Below, piece after piece: positions 42,027-53,090 of a stretch of DNA of 64,000 nucleotides (its first letter is position 1; every line of letters begins with the position of its first letter). The DNA is from Haliclona indistincta. Its lineage: Eukaryota; Porifera; Demospongiae; Haplosclerida; Chalinidae. The stretch lies in the NCBI GenBank assembly GCA_964017065.1, contig OZ024787.1, positions 9,819,208 to 9,883,207 of the forward strand. The letters run 5' to 3'. Both the position numbers and the translations under genes were made by a program. The notes beneath the pieces are model-generated. The model saw only the letters and a list, made by a program, of their open reading frames with translations, was not told where the DNA came from and did no database searches.

Positions 42027-43559
42027 TCAATAGTGTGGTTGTCTCATGTACTCCTCCTCCTGGTCCATATACCTCTCATAGTGTTCCTCCACTATGGCCT
42101 GTATGTTGATCTCTCTGTTCCTCTCTCGTAGTGTGTAGCGCTTGGAAAGAACCAGGAAGACAACAAACAGTACAACAGTACCAGTAACTGTTATTATGTT
42201 ATGACACAAAGTTAAGTTCAGTAAATCCATTAAAGAAGAAAGAATGAAACTAAAAGGTATTGATATTCCAATGACAAGTCCCTTCATCTTGTCTGGTGAT
42301 TGAGAAATCATAAACTCAAGGAATAAAACAGCAACTATAGTACTACCAATTCCAAATAAGAGATAAGGACCAACTTTCCAGTACCACTCCAAATGACTCA
42401 CGTAGCTTTCTGGTGGCATTGGGGCTATAGAAATTCCACAAGAAATATTATAATTCCCTATATCCCCAGAGACAAATTCATAAACTTCCATAGCACATAA
42501 CAACAGCAAACCGATGATACCCATAAGAAGTGCTACTTTTATACGCTGTAATGTACTGGTGACACAACTACGAAAACATGGGCGCAACATGAATTGATAA
42601 AATGGAATCAGCAACAAAGGGAAAAGCCAATCATTTATTAGAAATTCAAAATCTCCAATGACAATGTGTAAACCATGAGCACCAATAATGAGGCTCAAGC
42701 ATATGACCAAAGGAATCAAGCGCAAGACAGTTTTGACATCCTCTACCTCCTCCTCAGTGAAGGGTCCTCCGAATTTCTCCTTGCCATAGTCCATTCGTGT
42801 GGGCTGTTCCTCATCAATATAGGTGAAGGCACTGCGTCTCTCAGGGTATCTGTGCTTCCTAGTGTAGTTGAGTACCTGTATGATGAGCTTGATGGGGTTA
42901 GTGACCTTATGAGTCCTGTCCAACCACTGCTGACACAAGCAGTCACTGATAATGATCACAGCAAGAGGAACAACAAAAAATAATACTATTTCAGTACCAG
43001 CAGATACATAGTTAGAAATTATATACATGTGTAGCTCACTCATACAAACTCCAAAATGTCCAAAATGCAATGTCCAAAGATACCAGCGTATAAAAGCACT
43101 AAGCTCATCTGAGGTGGCACCAATTATTTGATCTGTTAAGAAGGGAAGCATTGCAGCAAAGTAACAAGAGCCACCTAAGTTAGTGATAATCACTGCACCA
43201 GAGAAAAGTACGTCACTCAGTGTAGAAGTGGTTAATAGTGCAAAGTAATACAATATGCTGGCAAGAAATGAGACCAATGAACCAAATTTAATCATTTCAT
43301 ATCTCCCAAACTTGACATCAGCTAGCCAGCCAACAAGAGGAGCAAAGCAATATGCAACACACTCTGAAGCTAACATGATTCCAGTATTACCAAACTGTCG
43401 AAATGCATTTAATCTAAGCTCATTTGCAGAGAAGATAAACAACAAGTACCACACCAGTAGCAACAGTATCTTCTTACTAAAACAGGTATTGGGTAATTTG
43501 TTCCACAATTTCTTCCAGTAGCTACGACCAACAGATGGTGTTACACTAGGATCAGCCAT
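42027..43559 (-). CDS. POT/SLC15-like proton-coupled peptide transporter, intact
   Basis: Single exon, 510 residues, about 12 hydrophobic helices. The family is recognised by FGNTGIMLASE after helix 1, GWLADVKFGRYEMIKFG (residues about 75-92), FLTDQIIGATSDE and RWYLWTLHFG (near 160, PTR2 signature-like), and by the long cytoplasmic loop (about 200-280) with NPIKLIIQVLNYTRKHRYPE and FGGPFTEEEVEDVKT. A late loop SQSPDKMKGLVIGISIPF and the acidic tail (EEHYERYMDQEEEY) follow. Family members move di/tripeptides or histidine with protons across plasma or lysosomal membranes; the substrate here is not known. Helix 1 has NELRLNAF in place of the classical ExxERFxYY, so coupling may differ. Head-to-tail with other copies. 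Confidence 0.87.
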   Translation of the reverse strand: MADPSVTPSVGRSYWKKLWNKLPNTCFSKKILLLLVWYLLFIFSANELRLNAFRQFGNTGIMLASECVAYCFAPLVGWLADVKFGRYEMIKFGSLVSFLASILYYFALLTTSTLSDVLFSGAVIITNLGGSCYFAAMLPFLTDQIIGATSDELSAFIRWYLWTLHFGHFGVCMSELHMYIISNYVSAGTEIVLFFVVPLAVIIISDCLCQQWLDRTHKVTNPIKLIIQVLNYTRKHRYPERRSAFTYIDEEQPTRMDYGKEKFGGPFTEEEVEDVKTVLRLIPLVICLSLIIGAHGLHIVIGDFEFLINDWLFPLLLIPFYQFMLRPCFRSCVTSTLQRIKVALLMGIIGLLLLCAMEVYEFVSGDIGNYNISCGISIAPMPPESYVSHLEWYWKVGPYLLFGIGSTIVAVLFLEFMISQSPDKMKGLVIGISIPFSFILSSLMDLLNLTLCHNIITVTGTVVLFVVFLVLSKRYTLRERNREINIQAIVEEHYERYMDQEEEYMRQPHY

Positions 43560-43878
43560 TTACTTGGACAACCAGGAAGACCAACAAGCTATCCAACTAC
43601 ACCTTATTTATCATATAACACTCAAAATATAACTTTCTGTTTTAATATCTGATAAAACAAGTCTATCTTGAAAAGATAACATTTGCAAAGGCTTGTTGTA
43701 ATATCAGTAGATATTAGTGCTCAAGATGATGTTATGTAACCAAAACATAGCCAGTCAGTCTATCTACGTGTATCAGAGTACGCGTCACCCAATCCTACAA
43801 CATAAAAACAATGAGAAAAGATCTAAAACGTCAGCTAGGCTACAGAAAATCCTATACTGTTAAAAATTTCAGCAAAAG
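43560..43878 (-). promoter_or_regulatory. 5' flank of the intact transporter
   Basis: Shares gaaaagataacatttgcaaa and the following ~100 bp with the flanks of the other two well-kept copies. The part nearest 43878 is 3' flank of the next transporter copy. Confidence 0.3.
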
Positions 43879-45402
43879 TTACGAAAGTACACTAAAAATA
43901 TGATGTGAGTATTCTCTCATGTACTCCTCCTCCTGGTCCATGTACCTCTCATAGTGTTCCTCCACTATGGCCTGTATGTTGATCTCTCTGTTCCTCTCAC
44001 GTAGTGTGTAGCACTTGGAAAGGACAAGGAAGAACACAAACAATACAACAACAACAGCAACTGTTAATATGTCAAGACACAGCTTGAAGTCTATAAGTTG
44101 CATAAAAAGAAGATTCGTGTAAAGGAAAGGTATCGATATTCCTATGATGAGTCCCTTCATCTTGTCTGGTGACTGAGAAATCATAAACTCAAGGAATAAA
44201 ACAACAACAACAGTACTTCCGATACCAAATAAATCGAAGAACCATAAAAGTTCAAATCTAATTTGTTTCCTTGCCATGTTGTAATATTAGATGTTCCACA
44301 AGAATGTACATCTTGAGTAACAAGCTCATATACCTGCACTGCTTTTGATAATACATAGCCAGTAAGACTAATGAAAAGTGCTATTCTGAAGGGTCCTCCG
44401 AATATTATTTTCCCAAGAAGGATAGAGAAACATATTTGTGAAAACACGGCCGTACCAGAAATTGGTAAAAAGGAATCAACAAAAGAGGAAAAAATCCATA
44501 ATTACCTTCAAAATTTAAACCTCTAATTGCAAATATACTGCATGCACCAATAATGAGGCTCAAGCAAACGACCAAAGGAATCATGCGCAGGACAGTCTTA
44601 ACATCCTCTACCTCCTCCTCAGTGAAGGGTCCTCCGAATTTCTCCTTGCCATAGCCATTCGTGTAGGCTGCTCTTCATCAATATAGGTGAAGACACTGCG
44701 TCTCTCAGGGTATCTGTGCTTCCTAGTGTAGTTGAGTGCCTGTATGACGAGCTTGATGGGGTTAGTGACCTTATGAGTCTTGTCCAACCAGTGCTGACAC
44801 AAGCAGTCACTGATGATGATCACAGAAAGAGGAACACCAAGAATAATTGCCTCTCTAGCTCCGAATATTCCGTAATTAAAATTTACATAACAACAACTCG
44901 TGGCAATACCGACAGACAGTGACTAGTAATACCAGCGTACAACTGAACTAAGCTCATGTGAAGTTGCACCAATTATTTGATCAGTTAAGAAGGGAAGCAT
45001 AGCAGCTGAGTACATGTAGCAAGAATCAGCTATGCATAATTATAATGATTATGGAAACAGAAAAGAACACATCTCTCAGTGCAAAAGTAGTTAATAGTGC
45101 AGTGTAATAGCAAAAAATGAGACCAGTGAACCAATCTTAATTATTTCATATCTTCCAAACCTGACATCGGCTAACCAACCAATCAAAGGATCAAAAAAGT
45201 TTGCAAAGTATATCAAGGCCAAAACTATTTTTGTATTAGGGGAGCGTTCAAGAGTATAGATTATAATAATAATTATTGGAAGAGAAGATAAATAAAAGTA
45301 CCACACCAGTAGCAGCGTTAACTTCTTACTACAGCAAACGCAAGATGGTTTCTTCCACTATTGTTTCCAGCGACTGTGACCAGAAGAGACACAACAAGCC
45401 AT
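43879..45402 (-). pseudogene. POT-like transporter, broken (MACC type)
   Basis: Starts MACCVSSGHSRWKQ at 45402 and ends with the NREINIQAIVEEHY tail near 43930, but an early stop lies near 45360, and the frame changes near 45090, 44650 (one base lost at the MDYGKE-coding site: ccatagccattc where intact copies have ccatagtccattc) and 44280-44450. A misplaced copy of the FGGPF-coding bases sits at about 44388. Parallels the pseudogene at 39110-40476, so both descend from one broken or decaying ancestor. Confidence 0.82.
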
Positions 45403-45975
45403 GATCTCATCAAAGGGCAGAAATCTAGTTACAATTGATGTATTGACCACAAAATAGTCCGGAACCCCATCAAAAATTGATTTTTGAATGTCAGTCTATG
45501 GCTTGCTATCGATGAGAAAATAAACTTTTTGTGCATGTACAAGTGCTAGCTATAACAAACACATCAATTCTATTGCATGTGTCAATGTATATAAGCAAAC
45601 TATACTAAACTTTCCATACACTGAGTCATACCTGATTTCTTCTAAATGATCATTTTTAGTGTACGACCCAAGTTGAACCTGGAATAACATATGAGGCTTT
45701 ATCATTATGGTTTCAACCACACAATGAAGCCATAGTATAAGCAACATGAAGTCACAGCAAGTACTTTGATCAAAACCTAGTTCCTGTTCGATCGAAAATA
45801 CATCATTGTTCAAAGTTTGTAGCTTTGTTGTGAGCAGTACACAACTCAAAAACCAGTAAACATTTAATTATTAATATTTTGACTAAATCAACATTATGAT
45901 GTATAGGAAATGTAAGAAATGTAATCAGGAATGTATATTCTTGACAGCATGTGTTGTTTGTGGATGTCTATCTAG
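45403..45975. other. Transporter 5' flank joined to oxygenase intron 4 remnant
   Basis: 45403-45895 matches 40477-40985. About 45905-45975 matches the end of oxygenase intron 4 (gaaatgtaatcaggaatg, cttgacagcatgtgttgttt; compare 21076-21139). The junction near 45900 is a duplication breakpoint. Confidence 0.65.
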
Positions 45976-46810
45976 GATCCCCTGTTCTTCACCAAGTGTC
46001 ACTCACTAGCTGGGTTCAGACGGCAACATGAAGACTTCTCAACTATCCTCCTGTGCCTCCTGACGATGAGGTGAAGCCAGGACAGATACGTTGTGGAGAA
46101 CATGTCGACTACGGCTCAATCACTCTTCTCTTTCAAGACAGCTATGGAGGACTTGAGGCAAGAGTATAATAGAACTGTAGTACCATGATTCAAAAACAGT
46201 TCACTGCTGTACAGTCGAACCTGATTAATGCGGTCACCCTTGGGTCAGTAAAAATTTGCCTGATTATAAATAGGCAGGTTGCTGCATTATAGAGGGTATA
46301 ATCATTGCAAGTTATCAGTTGGGACTTATACATGTGGACGTACTAGAGAGGTGACTGTATTACACAGGTGACTGTTAGTTCAGGTTTTTTAATTATCTAA
46401 TGCTTATATTTTGTGGTGTTCTCAGGTGCGTTGTGCTGATGGTAGCCACATTCAGGCGCCATACATCCCGGGAGCTGTCCTGGTCAACTTAGGAGCACTG
46501 ATGCAGCGATGGACAAGCGACAAGTACCTAGCAACAGTTAGCGATACCTCAAAATGCTATTCTACATTTCCATCCAGCCCCACAGAGTTCTGATGCCGAC
46601 TGATGCTGACTCAAAACAGAGAACAAGGCAATCCATTGTGTTCTTTGCTCAGCCTGACGATGACATAACTGTGACATGTATCGATGGCAGCAATAAGTAC
46701 CCACCTGTATCTGTTGCTGAAGATATAGCACAAAAATTTGGTTAGTTGGTGAACAATATTATTTCAAAATAGATTTATGAATTTTTACAGCTCAAAGCTA
46801 CAAGATTTGA
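45976..46810 (+). pseudogene. 2-oxoglutarate oxygenase relic, exons 5-8
   Basis: Blocks 45976-46157, 46426-46536, 46578-46740 and 46791-46810. Exons 1-4 are absent. Exon 5 is 182 nt instead of 195: deletions of 5 and 8 nt shift the frame before the iron-binding HVD motif. Exons 6-8 remain open and end KFAQSYKI. The donor after exon 5 is GC (gag|gcaaga), as in the copy at 20262. AATAAA at 46851. Convergent with BH-TM copy 5. Confidence 0.87.
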
Positions 46811-46966
46811 TGACAAACAGAACAGATAATATTGTTATCATTGTAAAAATAATAAACAAAAATGCTAATACACATCATTATCTTCAACACACTCAATGAA
46901 ATTTAAATTGTACAAAAAGAAAATACATGACATTCAGTTGTCACACAGCTGTATTGAACACTTGGC

Positions 46967-49717
46967 TCATTCTGTAGAACACTCGATAAGAGTTTCTCTC
47001 TTTAAGAATACATCGCTGGAAGTTGGTTTGGAAGGTGGTTCATTTGAAGACACATCTGTTAGTAACTTAGTGTCTTCATTCCTTTTACGGCAAAACTTCT
47101 TTACATATTTCCTGAACCATTTGCTGTTTTTTGTACGAAGACTAACATGAAAAAACAGAATTCCGACAAATGTGACAAGAGCAACACCTAAACTGATGAT
47201 GGTGACAATTTCACCTGTATTATTATGATCCTGGTACCCTGCAGCAAGAGCAGACAGTAAACCAAGATTAAGAAAGAAAGAGCATTCCAAAATATTCAGA
47301 TACTTTTTCTGATAGACTCCTTCGAAAGTGACCAGTAGTGATAGAAGCACTGTAGTGCTAGCTGTTATGAAGATGAGAGTTCCAAATGTGTCTAAACGAA
47401 GAGATACTAGTGTGAATGACATACGAACCAGGAGCAATAGACCAGTCCAAAACCGACAGTTGTCCTTGTAAGGTCCATGGTAGGCATCAATAAAAGGCTT
47501 AAACTTGATCCACTGTTTACGAAAACACTTAAGTTTAGTGAGATATTTCTCAATTACAGCATCAAACAGTAGAACAAATACATAAGGAACAGCAAGAAGT
47601 AGAAATAACACAGCTGCTGCCATTAGTAGGTAGTGTTCTAGTGAGTGGAAAGAAATGGTTCCATCTACATACCACTTCACAATAGTGCAATTATTTGTAC
47701 TAGGCAGACAGACCCAAGTTAGAGCAGGAGCAAATGTGCGAAAGATCTTTGTAAACGAGAGCAAGATGAGAGTAGCAAGCACCTGCACTACATTGCTTCC
47801 AATCTTGTTGGACAGCCATGTGGAGTAGTGACACAGGACTATGATGGTGGCTATGATGAACCATATGTAGAGAGGGAACACAAACTGCAGCCACACTTTG
47901 GCATAGGCTGTCATGCCAGAGTAAAAGCATGTTTCAATACCAAGGTCAAGATTGAGCCAAGCAATGAACTGACTCAGTACTGGAATAGGACCATTAGGAA
48001 AGAAGATACCAGTGCTCTCACTTATCTTGACAATACTGGCATAGAATATGAGCCCATTGATGGTACCAATGGAGACTGTCAAGTTCAAAACCATCAGAAG
48101 AGCTACCAAACCAAACCCAGCAGCAGCAAAGGGAATGATCAGAGCAAGGTACGAGAATTGAGGACAATGGATACAGTTGTTGGATCCCAGAGCAAGGCTG
48201 AGATTATCCCGACACTCGCCACATAGTATTCCAGTCCTGTTGAGAGCACACTGTGGGTCGTCAAGATCAGTGAGAGAGAAGCTGACCTGAGATGCGTTAC
48301 AGTAGTCAAAAGGACATGTTTTATGTACAAATATTTGACCACTGATATTACCAATCCAAACGTCTCCTTTTCGTGTTATTTTTCCAGTGTTTCTATTACA
48401 TGTGATGGTGTCGATAATATTTTTCAGTTCTTCACAGTCACACATTTTGGATTTGTTTGATACATTAAATCCAAGTGGACAGTCAATCAATGATATTTTC
48501 AACGACTTGGAATGTTCAATATATCTGAATAGTTTCAAAGTGTATGTTTGTTGAATTGGTTTGAGTGTAATGGTTGTGCAGTTCATAGCACCTGTGTTGT
48601 GTATCTCAGTATAAGCAGATGAGTCTGTAGTGTCTAGTGGTTTTATCTGCAGAATTCCTGGAGCAGTTCCATTTAGTTGTCCTACAGAGATATTGATCTC
48701 TTCTCCTGGATAGGCTGTCATTGGTGGCTGTGGCTGAGAGCAGCTTCTCATTGTGCTGCTGTCATCACAGAAGCAGATATCAATAGGTTCTGATGATGTA
48801 ATATCATCAGAACCTATTGATATCTGCTTCTGTAAGTTATTAATGGTTAGATCATAAGTTGGCATAAATGATGCACTGGCAATATATATACTTCCGATTG
48901 CGTTGTTTTTATAAGCCACAATAGACTCTAGTACTATATCAATGCTATAAGATCTCTGGAATGTTATTATCAGAAGACCTGCGAACAAAAAGTCATTGTT
49001 CGTACCTCCAAATGAAGAATTAGTGCTAGTAATGAATGTTTTGTACACTTGCTTCTGAGGAGAAAAAGTGTGTAATTCATCAGTATAAAAGATAGCAAAA
49101 TTTTCACAATTATCGTTTTTGCTTGAGCCATAGCCATTTTGTGCAAATGAAGATTGATTAATTGTAATATCAGCTCCGTTTGTCAAAATAAAAAGACCAC
49201 TCCCTGACCCATTCTGAACTGAAACATGATCGATGAAGATGACATTTTCAACATTAAAGAAACTCAGACTAACACCTTTACATAGCCTAATATCACCAGG
49301 CATCGCATTAGCCTGAGCCCCACAGTTAGTGATGGTAATGTACTTGAAAGTGATGTTGGAGCTATTAACAAAACCAATACCACCAGTTCCATTGGTACAT
49401 TTGATGACCACTGTAGACTGCCAGACAGTCTCATGGAAGCCCTGCTCCATTGTCCCATCACCTTCAAACACAGCATTAGTCAATTTCTTGAACACCACTA
49501 GTTCCTGAAGATCCAACAAGTGAGTTCCCTCCAAGAAATGAACAACCAAGCCAAAAGAGTTGGAGAAGCTATCAGCCATTTCACCAAAAGTAGTGATGTT
49601 GTAACAAGGAGTACCAGGACAGTGCTCACCTTCAGACGGCTGAATGTAGACATCTCTTGTTGAGCATAGACATGAGATACTGAGCACCAGAAGAAGAATG
49701 ATGCTGTTAGTAGCCAT
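46967..49717 (-). CDS. BH-TM surface protein copy 5, shortened ectodomain
   Basis: Open frame of 916 residues from MATNSIILLLVLSISC (Met at 49717; 7 more residues if the Met at 49738 is used). Conserved N-terminal block, then NxS/T-rich beta repeats close to copy 4. The middle of the helix is lost: YDLTINNLQKQISIGSDDIT joins straight to SSEPIDICFCDD, and the joint is a 65-bp palindrome (see 48768-48832). Unlike copy 4 it keeps the late helix section (TAYPGEEINIS). Cys-rich stalk with CALNRTGILCGEC, membrane segments (LSQFIAWLNLDLGIETCFY) and tail PPSKPTSSDVFLKRETLIEC are intact; this last part is nearly the same as copy 3. A glycosylated membrane protein of unknown role. Confidence 0.83.
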   Translation of the reverse strand: MATNSIILLLVLSISCLCSTRDVYIQPSEGEHCPGTPCYNITTFGEMADSFSNSFGLVVHFLEGTHLLDLQELVVFKKLTNAVFEGDGTMEQGFHETVWQSTVVIKCTNGTGGIGFVNSSNITFKYITITNCGAQANAMPGDIRLCKGVSLSFFNVENVIFIDHVSVQNGSGSGLFILTNGADITINQSSFAQNGYGSSKNDNCENFAIFYTDELHTFSPQKQVYKTFITSTNSSFGGTNNDFLFAGLLIITFQRSYSIDIVLESIVAYKNNAIGSIYIASASFMPTYDLTINNLQKQISIGSDDITSSEPIDICFCDDSSTMRSCSQPQPPMTAYPGEEINISVGQLNGTAPGILQIKPLDTTDSSAYTEIHNTGAMNCTTITLKPIQQTYTLKLFRYIEHSKSLKISLIDCPLGFNVSNKSKMCDCEELKNIIDTITCNRNTGKITRKGDVWIGNISGQIFVHKTCPFDYCNASQVSFSLTDLDDPQCALNRTGILCGECRDNLSLALGSNNCIHCPQFSYLALIIPFAAAGFGLVALLMVLNLTVSIGTINGLIFYASIVKISESTGIFFPNGPIPVLSQFIAWLNLDLGIETCFYSGMTAYAKVWLQFVFPLYIWFIIATIIVLCHYSTWLSNKIGSNVVQVLATLILLSFTKIFRTFAPALTWVCLPSTNNCTIVKWYVDGTISFHSLEHYLLMAAAVLFLLLAVPYVFVLLFDAVIEKYLTKLKCFRKQWIKFKPFIDAYHGPYKDNCRFWTGLLLLVRMSFTLVSLRLDTFGTLIFITASTTVLLSLLVTFEGVYQKKYLNILECSFFLNLGLLSALAAGYQDHNNTGEIVTIISLGVALVTFVGILFFHVSLRTKNSKWFRKYVKKFCRKRNEDTKLLTDVSSNEPPSKPTSSDVFLKRETLIECSTE
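48768..48832. repeat. 65-bp near-perfect palindrome inside BH-TM copy 5
   Basis: Arms of 30 bp (cagaagcagatatcaatagg plus ttctgatgat, and its exact complement) flank the 5-base spacer gtaat. It lies in frame in the coding sequence, at the point where the middle of the helix is deleted. Other copies have only one arm. Confidence 0.93.
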
Positions 49718-49738
49718 GCCGGCTGACTGGTGGTACAT

Positions 49739-50010
49739 GACCTATGTATTGTATAAAACAGTATGTATTAATGTAGTACACTGCGTTATGACGTAATAGC
49801 TAACGTTTCTGCAATAGTATACTGCTATCAAAGAGGAAGCATGATAAGGTACTCATTGTTTATACAGTATCACCATCATTCATTGCCACAATGAAGTATA
49901 GTGGTGGTTGCAATAAACATGTTGCATCAGCCACACATGTGCATGTAATCAAGATGAATATCACTACATATTCTAATTCATTATCTATGTGGCCAACAAA
50001 TAAAATTTTC
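49739..50010 (-). promoter_or_regulatory. 5' flank of BH-TM copy 5
   Basis: Nearly identical to 36381-36650. Contains tatgacgtaatagctaacg. No gene seen. Confidence 0.3.
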
Positions 50011-50192
50011 TATGGTTCATCATAGCCACTGCATTATCACGAGAGTATACAATGTAGCTACATGTAATTCACGCGGCTGTCAAACAAGATTGGAGGCAAT
50101 GTAGTGCAGGTACTTGCTACTCTCATCTTGCTCTCATTCACAAAGATCTTTCTTACATTTGCTCCTGCTCAAACAGGGTTAGTCTACCTTGT
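50011..50192 (+). pseudogene. Inverted BH-TM membrane-domain fragment
   Basis: Same fragment as 36655-36831: aacaagattggaggcaatgt through ttgctcctgctcaaa, forward strand, with stops. Confidence 0.78.
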
Positions 50193-50258
50193 AAACCTGA
50201 GCGTACTATAGTATGAATGTTTTTCTCATCGAACATTACATAGACCATTGGCAGCTGC

Positions 50259-50458
50259 NNNNNNNNNNNNNNNNNNNNNNNNNNNNNNNNNNNNNNNNNN
50301 NNNNNNNNNNNNNNNNNNNNNNNNNNNNNNNNNNNNNNNNNNNNNNNNNNNNNNNNNNNNNNNNNNNNNNNNNNNNNNNNNNNNNNNNNNNNNNNNNNNN
50401 NNNNNNNNNNNNNNNNNNNNNNNNNNNNNNNNNNNNNNNNNNNNNNNNNNNNNNNNNN
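50259..50458. other. 200-N assembly gap
   Basis: Exactly 200 N. A round length like this usually marks a gap of unknown size. It separates the two copies of the 9-kb block. Confidence 0.99.
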
Positions 50459-50466
50459 CTTCCTTT

Positions 50467-50949
50467 CTAGTTAAAATTGTTCCTGTTGTTGTTGAGATTA
50501 GTTCGCATTAAAAACCAAGCTCGTGCAAGGAGCTCAAAATACATAATCTTGCAATGTTCATAATAGCTTTGTTGTGAATGCGTATGAGCCATGCACAATT
50601 TGAAAACTGGCCAACATGATTGTTGTCTTTCCAATTCAATATAAAAATTAATGACAGGAGTTCGTGCTATACAAGACACATACTTTGGTGCATCGCCTGA
50701 CACTGCAATGACACCAACTACTCCCAATGCTGACAATAGAATTATGGCTATCATGCGTACAATAAAGCCTACACCAACCCACAATAACATACTTGGATTA
50801 AACTTACGGAACAGTCGATACAATACTAGCTGGTAAAAGCAGGTATTGGGTAATTTTCTCCACCATTGTTTCCAGCGTTTGTGACCAGAACACAGTAACA
50901 TTCTAGAATCAGCCAAGGACTCTAAAGATCTAGACACTACATGCAGCAT
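50467..50949 (-). pseudogene. Twin of transporter remnant 41255-41737
   Basis: Same 160-residue frame, no difference seen. Probably the same locus assembled twice. Confidence 0.65.
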
Positions 50950-51238
50950 ACTTGGGTTACTATGCTTCTTGGCGTAATGAAAATGTTTCGCAGATAGTAC
51001 GTACAGAAACAGAAAAAGAGTTTAATAAATAATTATTGTTGTGATAAATAATTATGACAAAAAAATAATGTTAAAATTATGATTTTATTCATGCAAACTG
51101 AAACTAACAATGAAAATGGAATGAAAAAGTCAGACAATAAAGGCAGCCAACACCGTGTGATGTTAACAAAAATTACAAGTTCTGACATTAACACACATAT
51201 CATACACTGTAACACTATAACACTTGGTAATGTTACTA

Positions 51239-52771
51239 TCAATAGTGTGGTTGTCTCATGTACTCCTCCTCCTGGTCCATATACCTCTCATAGTGTTCCT
51301 CCACTATGGCCTGTATGTTGATCTCTCTGTTCCTCTCTCGTAGTGTGTAGCGCTTGGAAAGAACCAGGAAGACAACAAACAGTACAACAGTACCAGTAAC
51401 TGTTATTATGTTATGACACAAAGTTAAGTTCAGTAAATCCATTAAAGAAGAAAGAATGAAACTAAAAGGTATTGATATTCCAATGACAAGTCCCTTCATC
51501 TTGTCTGGTGATTGAGAAATCATAAACTCAAGGAATAAAACAGCAACTATAGTACTACCAATTCCAAATAAGAGATAAGGACCAACTTTCCAGTACCACT
51601 CCAAATGACTCACGTAGCTTTCTGGTGGCATTGGGGCTATAGAAATTCCACAAGAAATATTATAATTCCCTATATCCCCAGAGACAAATTCATAAACTTC
51701 CATAGCACATAACAACAGCAAACCGATGATACCCATAAGAAGTGCTACTTTTATACGCTGTAATGTACTGGTGACACAACTACGAAAACATGGGCGCAAC
51801 ATGAATTGATAAAATGGAATCAGCAACAAAGGGAAAAGCCAATCATTTATTAGAAATTCAAAATCTCCAATGACAATGTGTAAACCATGAGCACCAATAA
51901 TGAGGCTCAAGCATATGACCAAAGGAATCAAGCGCAAGACAGTTTTGACATCCTCTACCTCCTCCTCAGTGAAGGGTCCTCCGAATTTCTCCTTGCCATA
52001 GTCCATTCGTGTGGGCTGTTCCTCATCAATATAGGTGAAGGCACTGCGTCTCTCAGGGTATCTGTGCTTCCTAGTGTAGTTGAGTACCTGTATGATGAGC
52101 TTGATGGGGTTAGTGACCTTATGAGTCCTGTCCAACCACTGCTGACACAAGCAGTCACTGATAATGATCACAGCAAGAGGAACAACAAAAAATAATACTA
52201 TTTCAGTACCAGCAGATACATAGTTAGAAATTATATACATGTGTAGCTCACTCATACAAACTCCAAAATGTCCAAAATGCAATGTCCAAAGATACCAGCG
52301 TATAAAAGCACTAAGCTCATCTGAGGTGGCACCAATTATTTGATCTGTTAAGAAGGGAAGCATTGCAGCAAAGTAACAAGAGCCACCTAAGTTAGTGATA
52401 ATCACTGCACCAGAGAAAAGTACGTCACTCAGTGTAGAAGTGGTTAATAGTGCAAAGTAATACAATATGCTGGCAAGAAATGAGACCAATGAACCAAATT
52501 TAATCATTTCATATCTCCCAAACTTGACATCAGCTAGCCAGCCAACAAGAGGAGCAAAGCAATATGCAACACACTCTGAAGCTAACATGATTCCAGTATT
52601 ACCAAACTGTCGAAATGCATTTAATCTAAGCTCATTTGCAGAGAAGATAAACAACAAGTACCACACCAGTAGCAACAGTATCTTCTTACTAAAACAGGTA
52701 TTGGGTAATTTGTTCCACAATTTCTTCCAGTAGCTACGACCAACAGATGGTGTTACACTAGGATCAGCCAT
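51239..52771 (-). CDS. Twin of intact POT/SLC15-like transporter
   Basis: The 510-residue protein is identical to 42027-43559, as is the flanking DNA I compared. Annotation as for that gene; probably not an independent locus. Confidence 0.8.
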   Translation of the reverse strand: MADPSVTPSVGRSYWKKLWNKLPNTCFSKKILLLLVWYLLFIFSANELRLNAFRQFGNTGIMLASECVAYCFAPLVGWLADVKFGRYEMIKFGSLVSFLASILYYFALLTTSTLSDVLFSGAVIITNLGGSCYFAAMLPFLTDQIIGATSDELSAFIRWYLWTLHFGHFGVCMSELHMYIISNYVSAGTEIVLFFVVPLAVIIISDCLCQQWLDRTHKVTNPIKLIIQVLNYTRKHRYPERRSAFTYIDEEQPTRMDYGKEKFGGPFTEEEVEDVKTVLRLIPLVICLSLIIGAHGLHIVIGDFEFLINDWLFPLLLIPFYQFMLRPCFRSCVTSTLQRIKVALLMGIIGLLLLCAMEVYEFVSGDIGNYNISCGISIAPMPPESYVSHLEWYWKVGPYLLFGIGSTIVAVLFLEFMISQSPDKMKGLVIGISIPFSFILSSLMDLLNLTLCHNIITVTGTVVLFVVFLVLSKRYTLRERNREINIQAIVEEHYERYMDQEEEYMRQPHY

Positions 52772-53090
52772 TTACTTGGACAACCAGGAAGACCAACAAG
52801 CTATCCAACTACACCTTATTTATCATATAACACTCAAAATATAACTTTCTGTTTTAATATCTGATAAAACAAGTCTATCTTGAAAAGATAACATTTGCAA
52901 AGGCTTGTTGTAATATCAGTAGATATTAGTGCTCAAGATGATGTTATGTAACCAAAACATAGCCAGTCAGTCTATCTACGTGTATCAGAGTACGCGTCAC
53001 CCAATCCTACAACATAAAAACAATGAGAAAAGATCTAAAACGTCAGCTAGGCTACAGAAAATCCTATACTGTTAAAAATTTCAGCAAAAG

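Larger units (their letters stand above)
41247..50258. repeat. 9,012-bp block, first copy
   Basis: Identical in every stretch I compared to 50459-59470 (constant offset 9212), including all open frames and noncoding parts. The second copy starts immediately after the 200-N gap and the first ends immediately before it. See findings for the assembly interpretation. Confidence 0.95.

Noticed and set aside
50213..50511. Open frames across the N gap
   Set aside because: They consist mainly of unknown residues.
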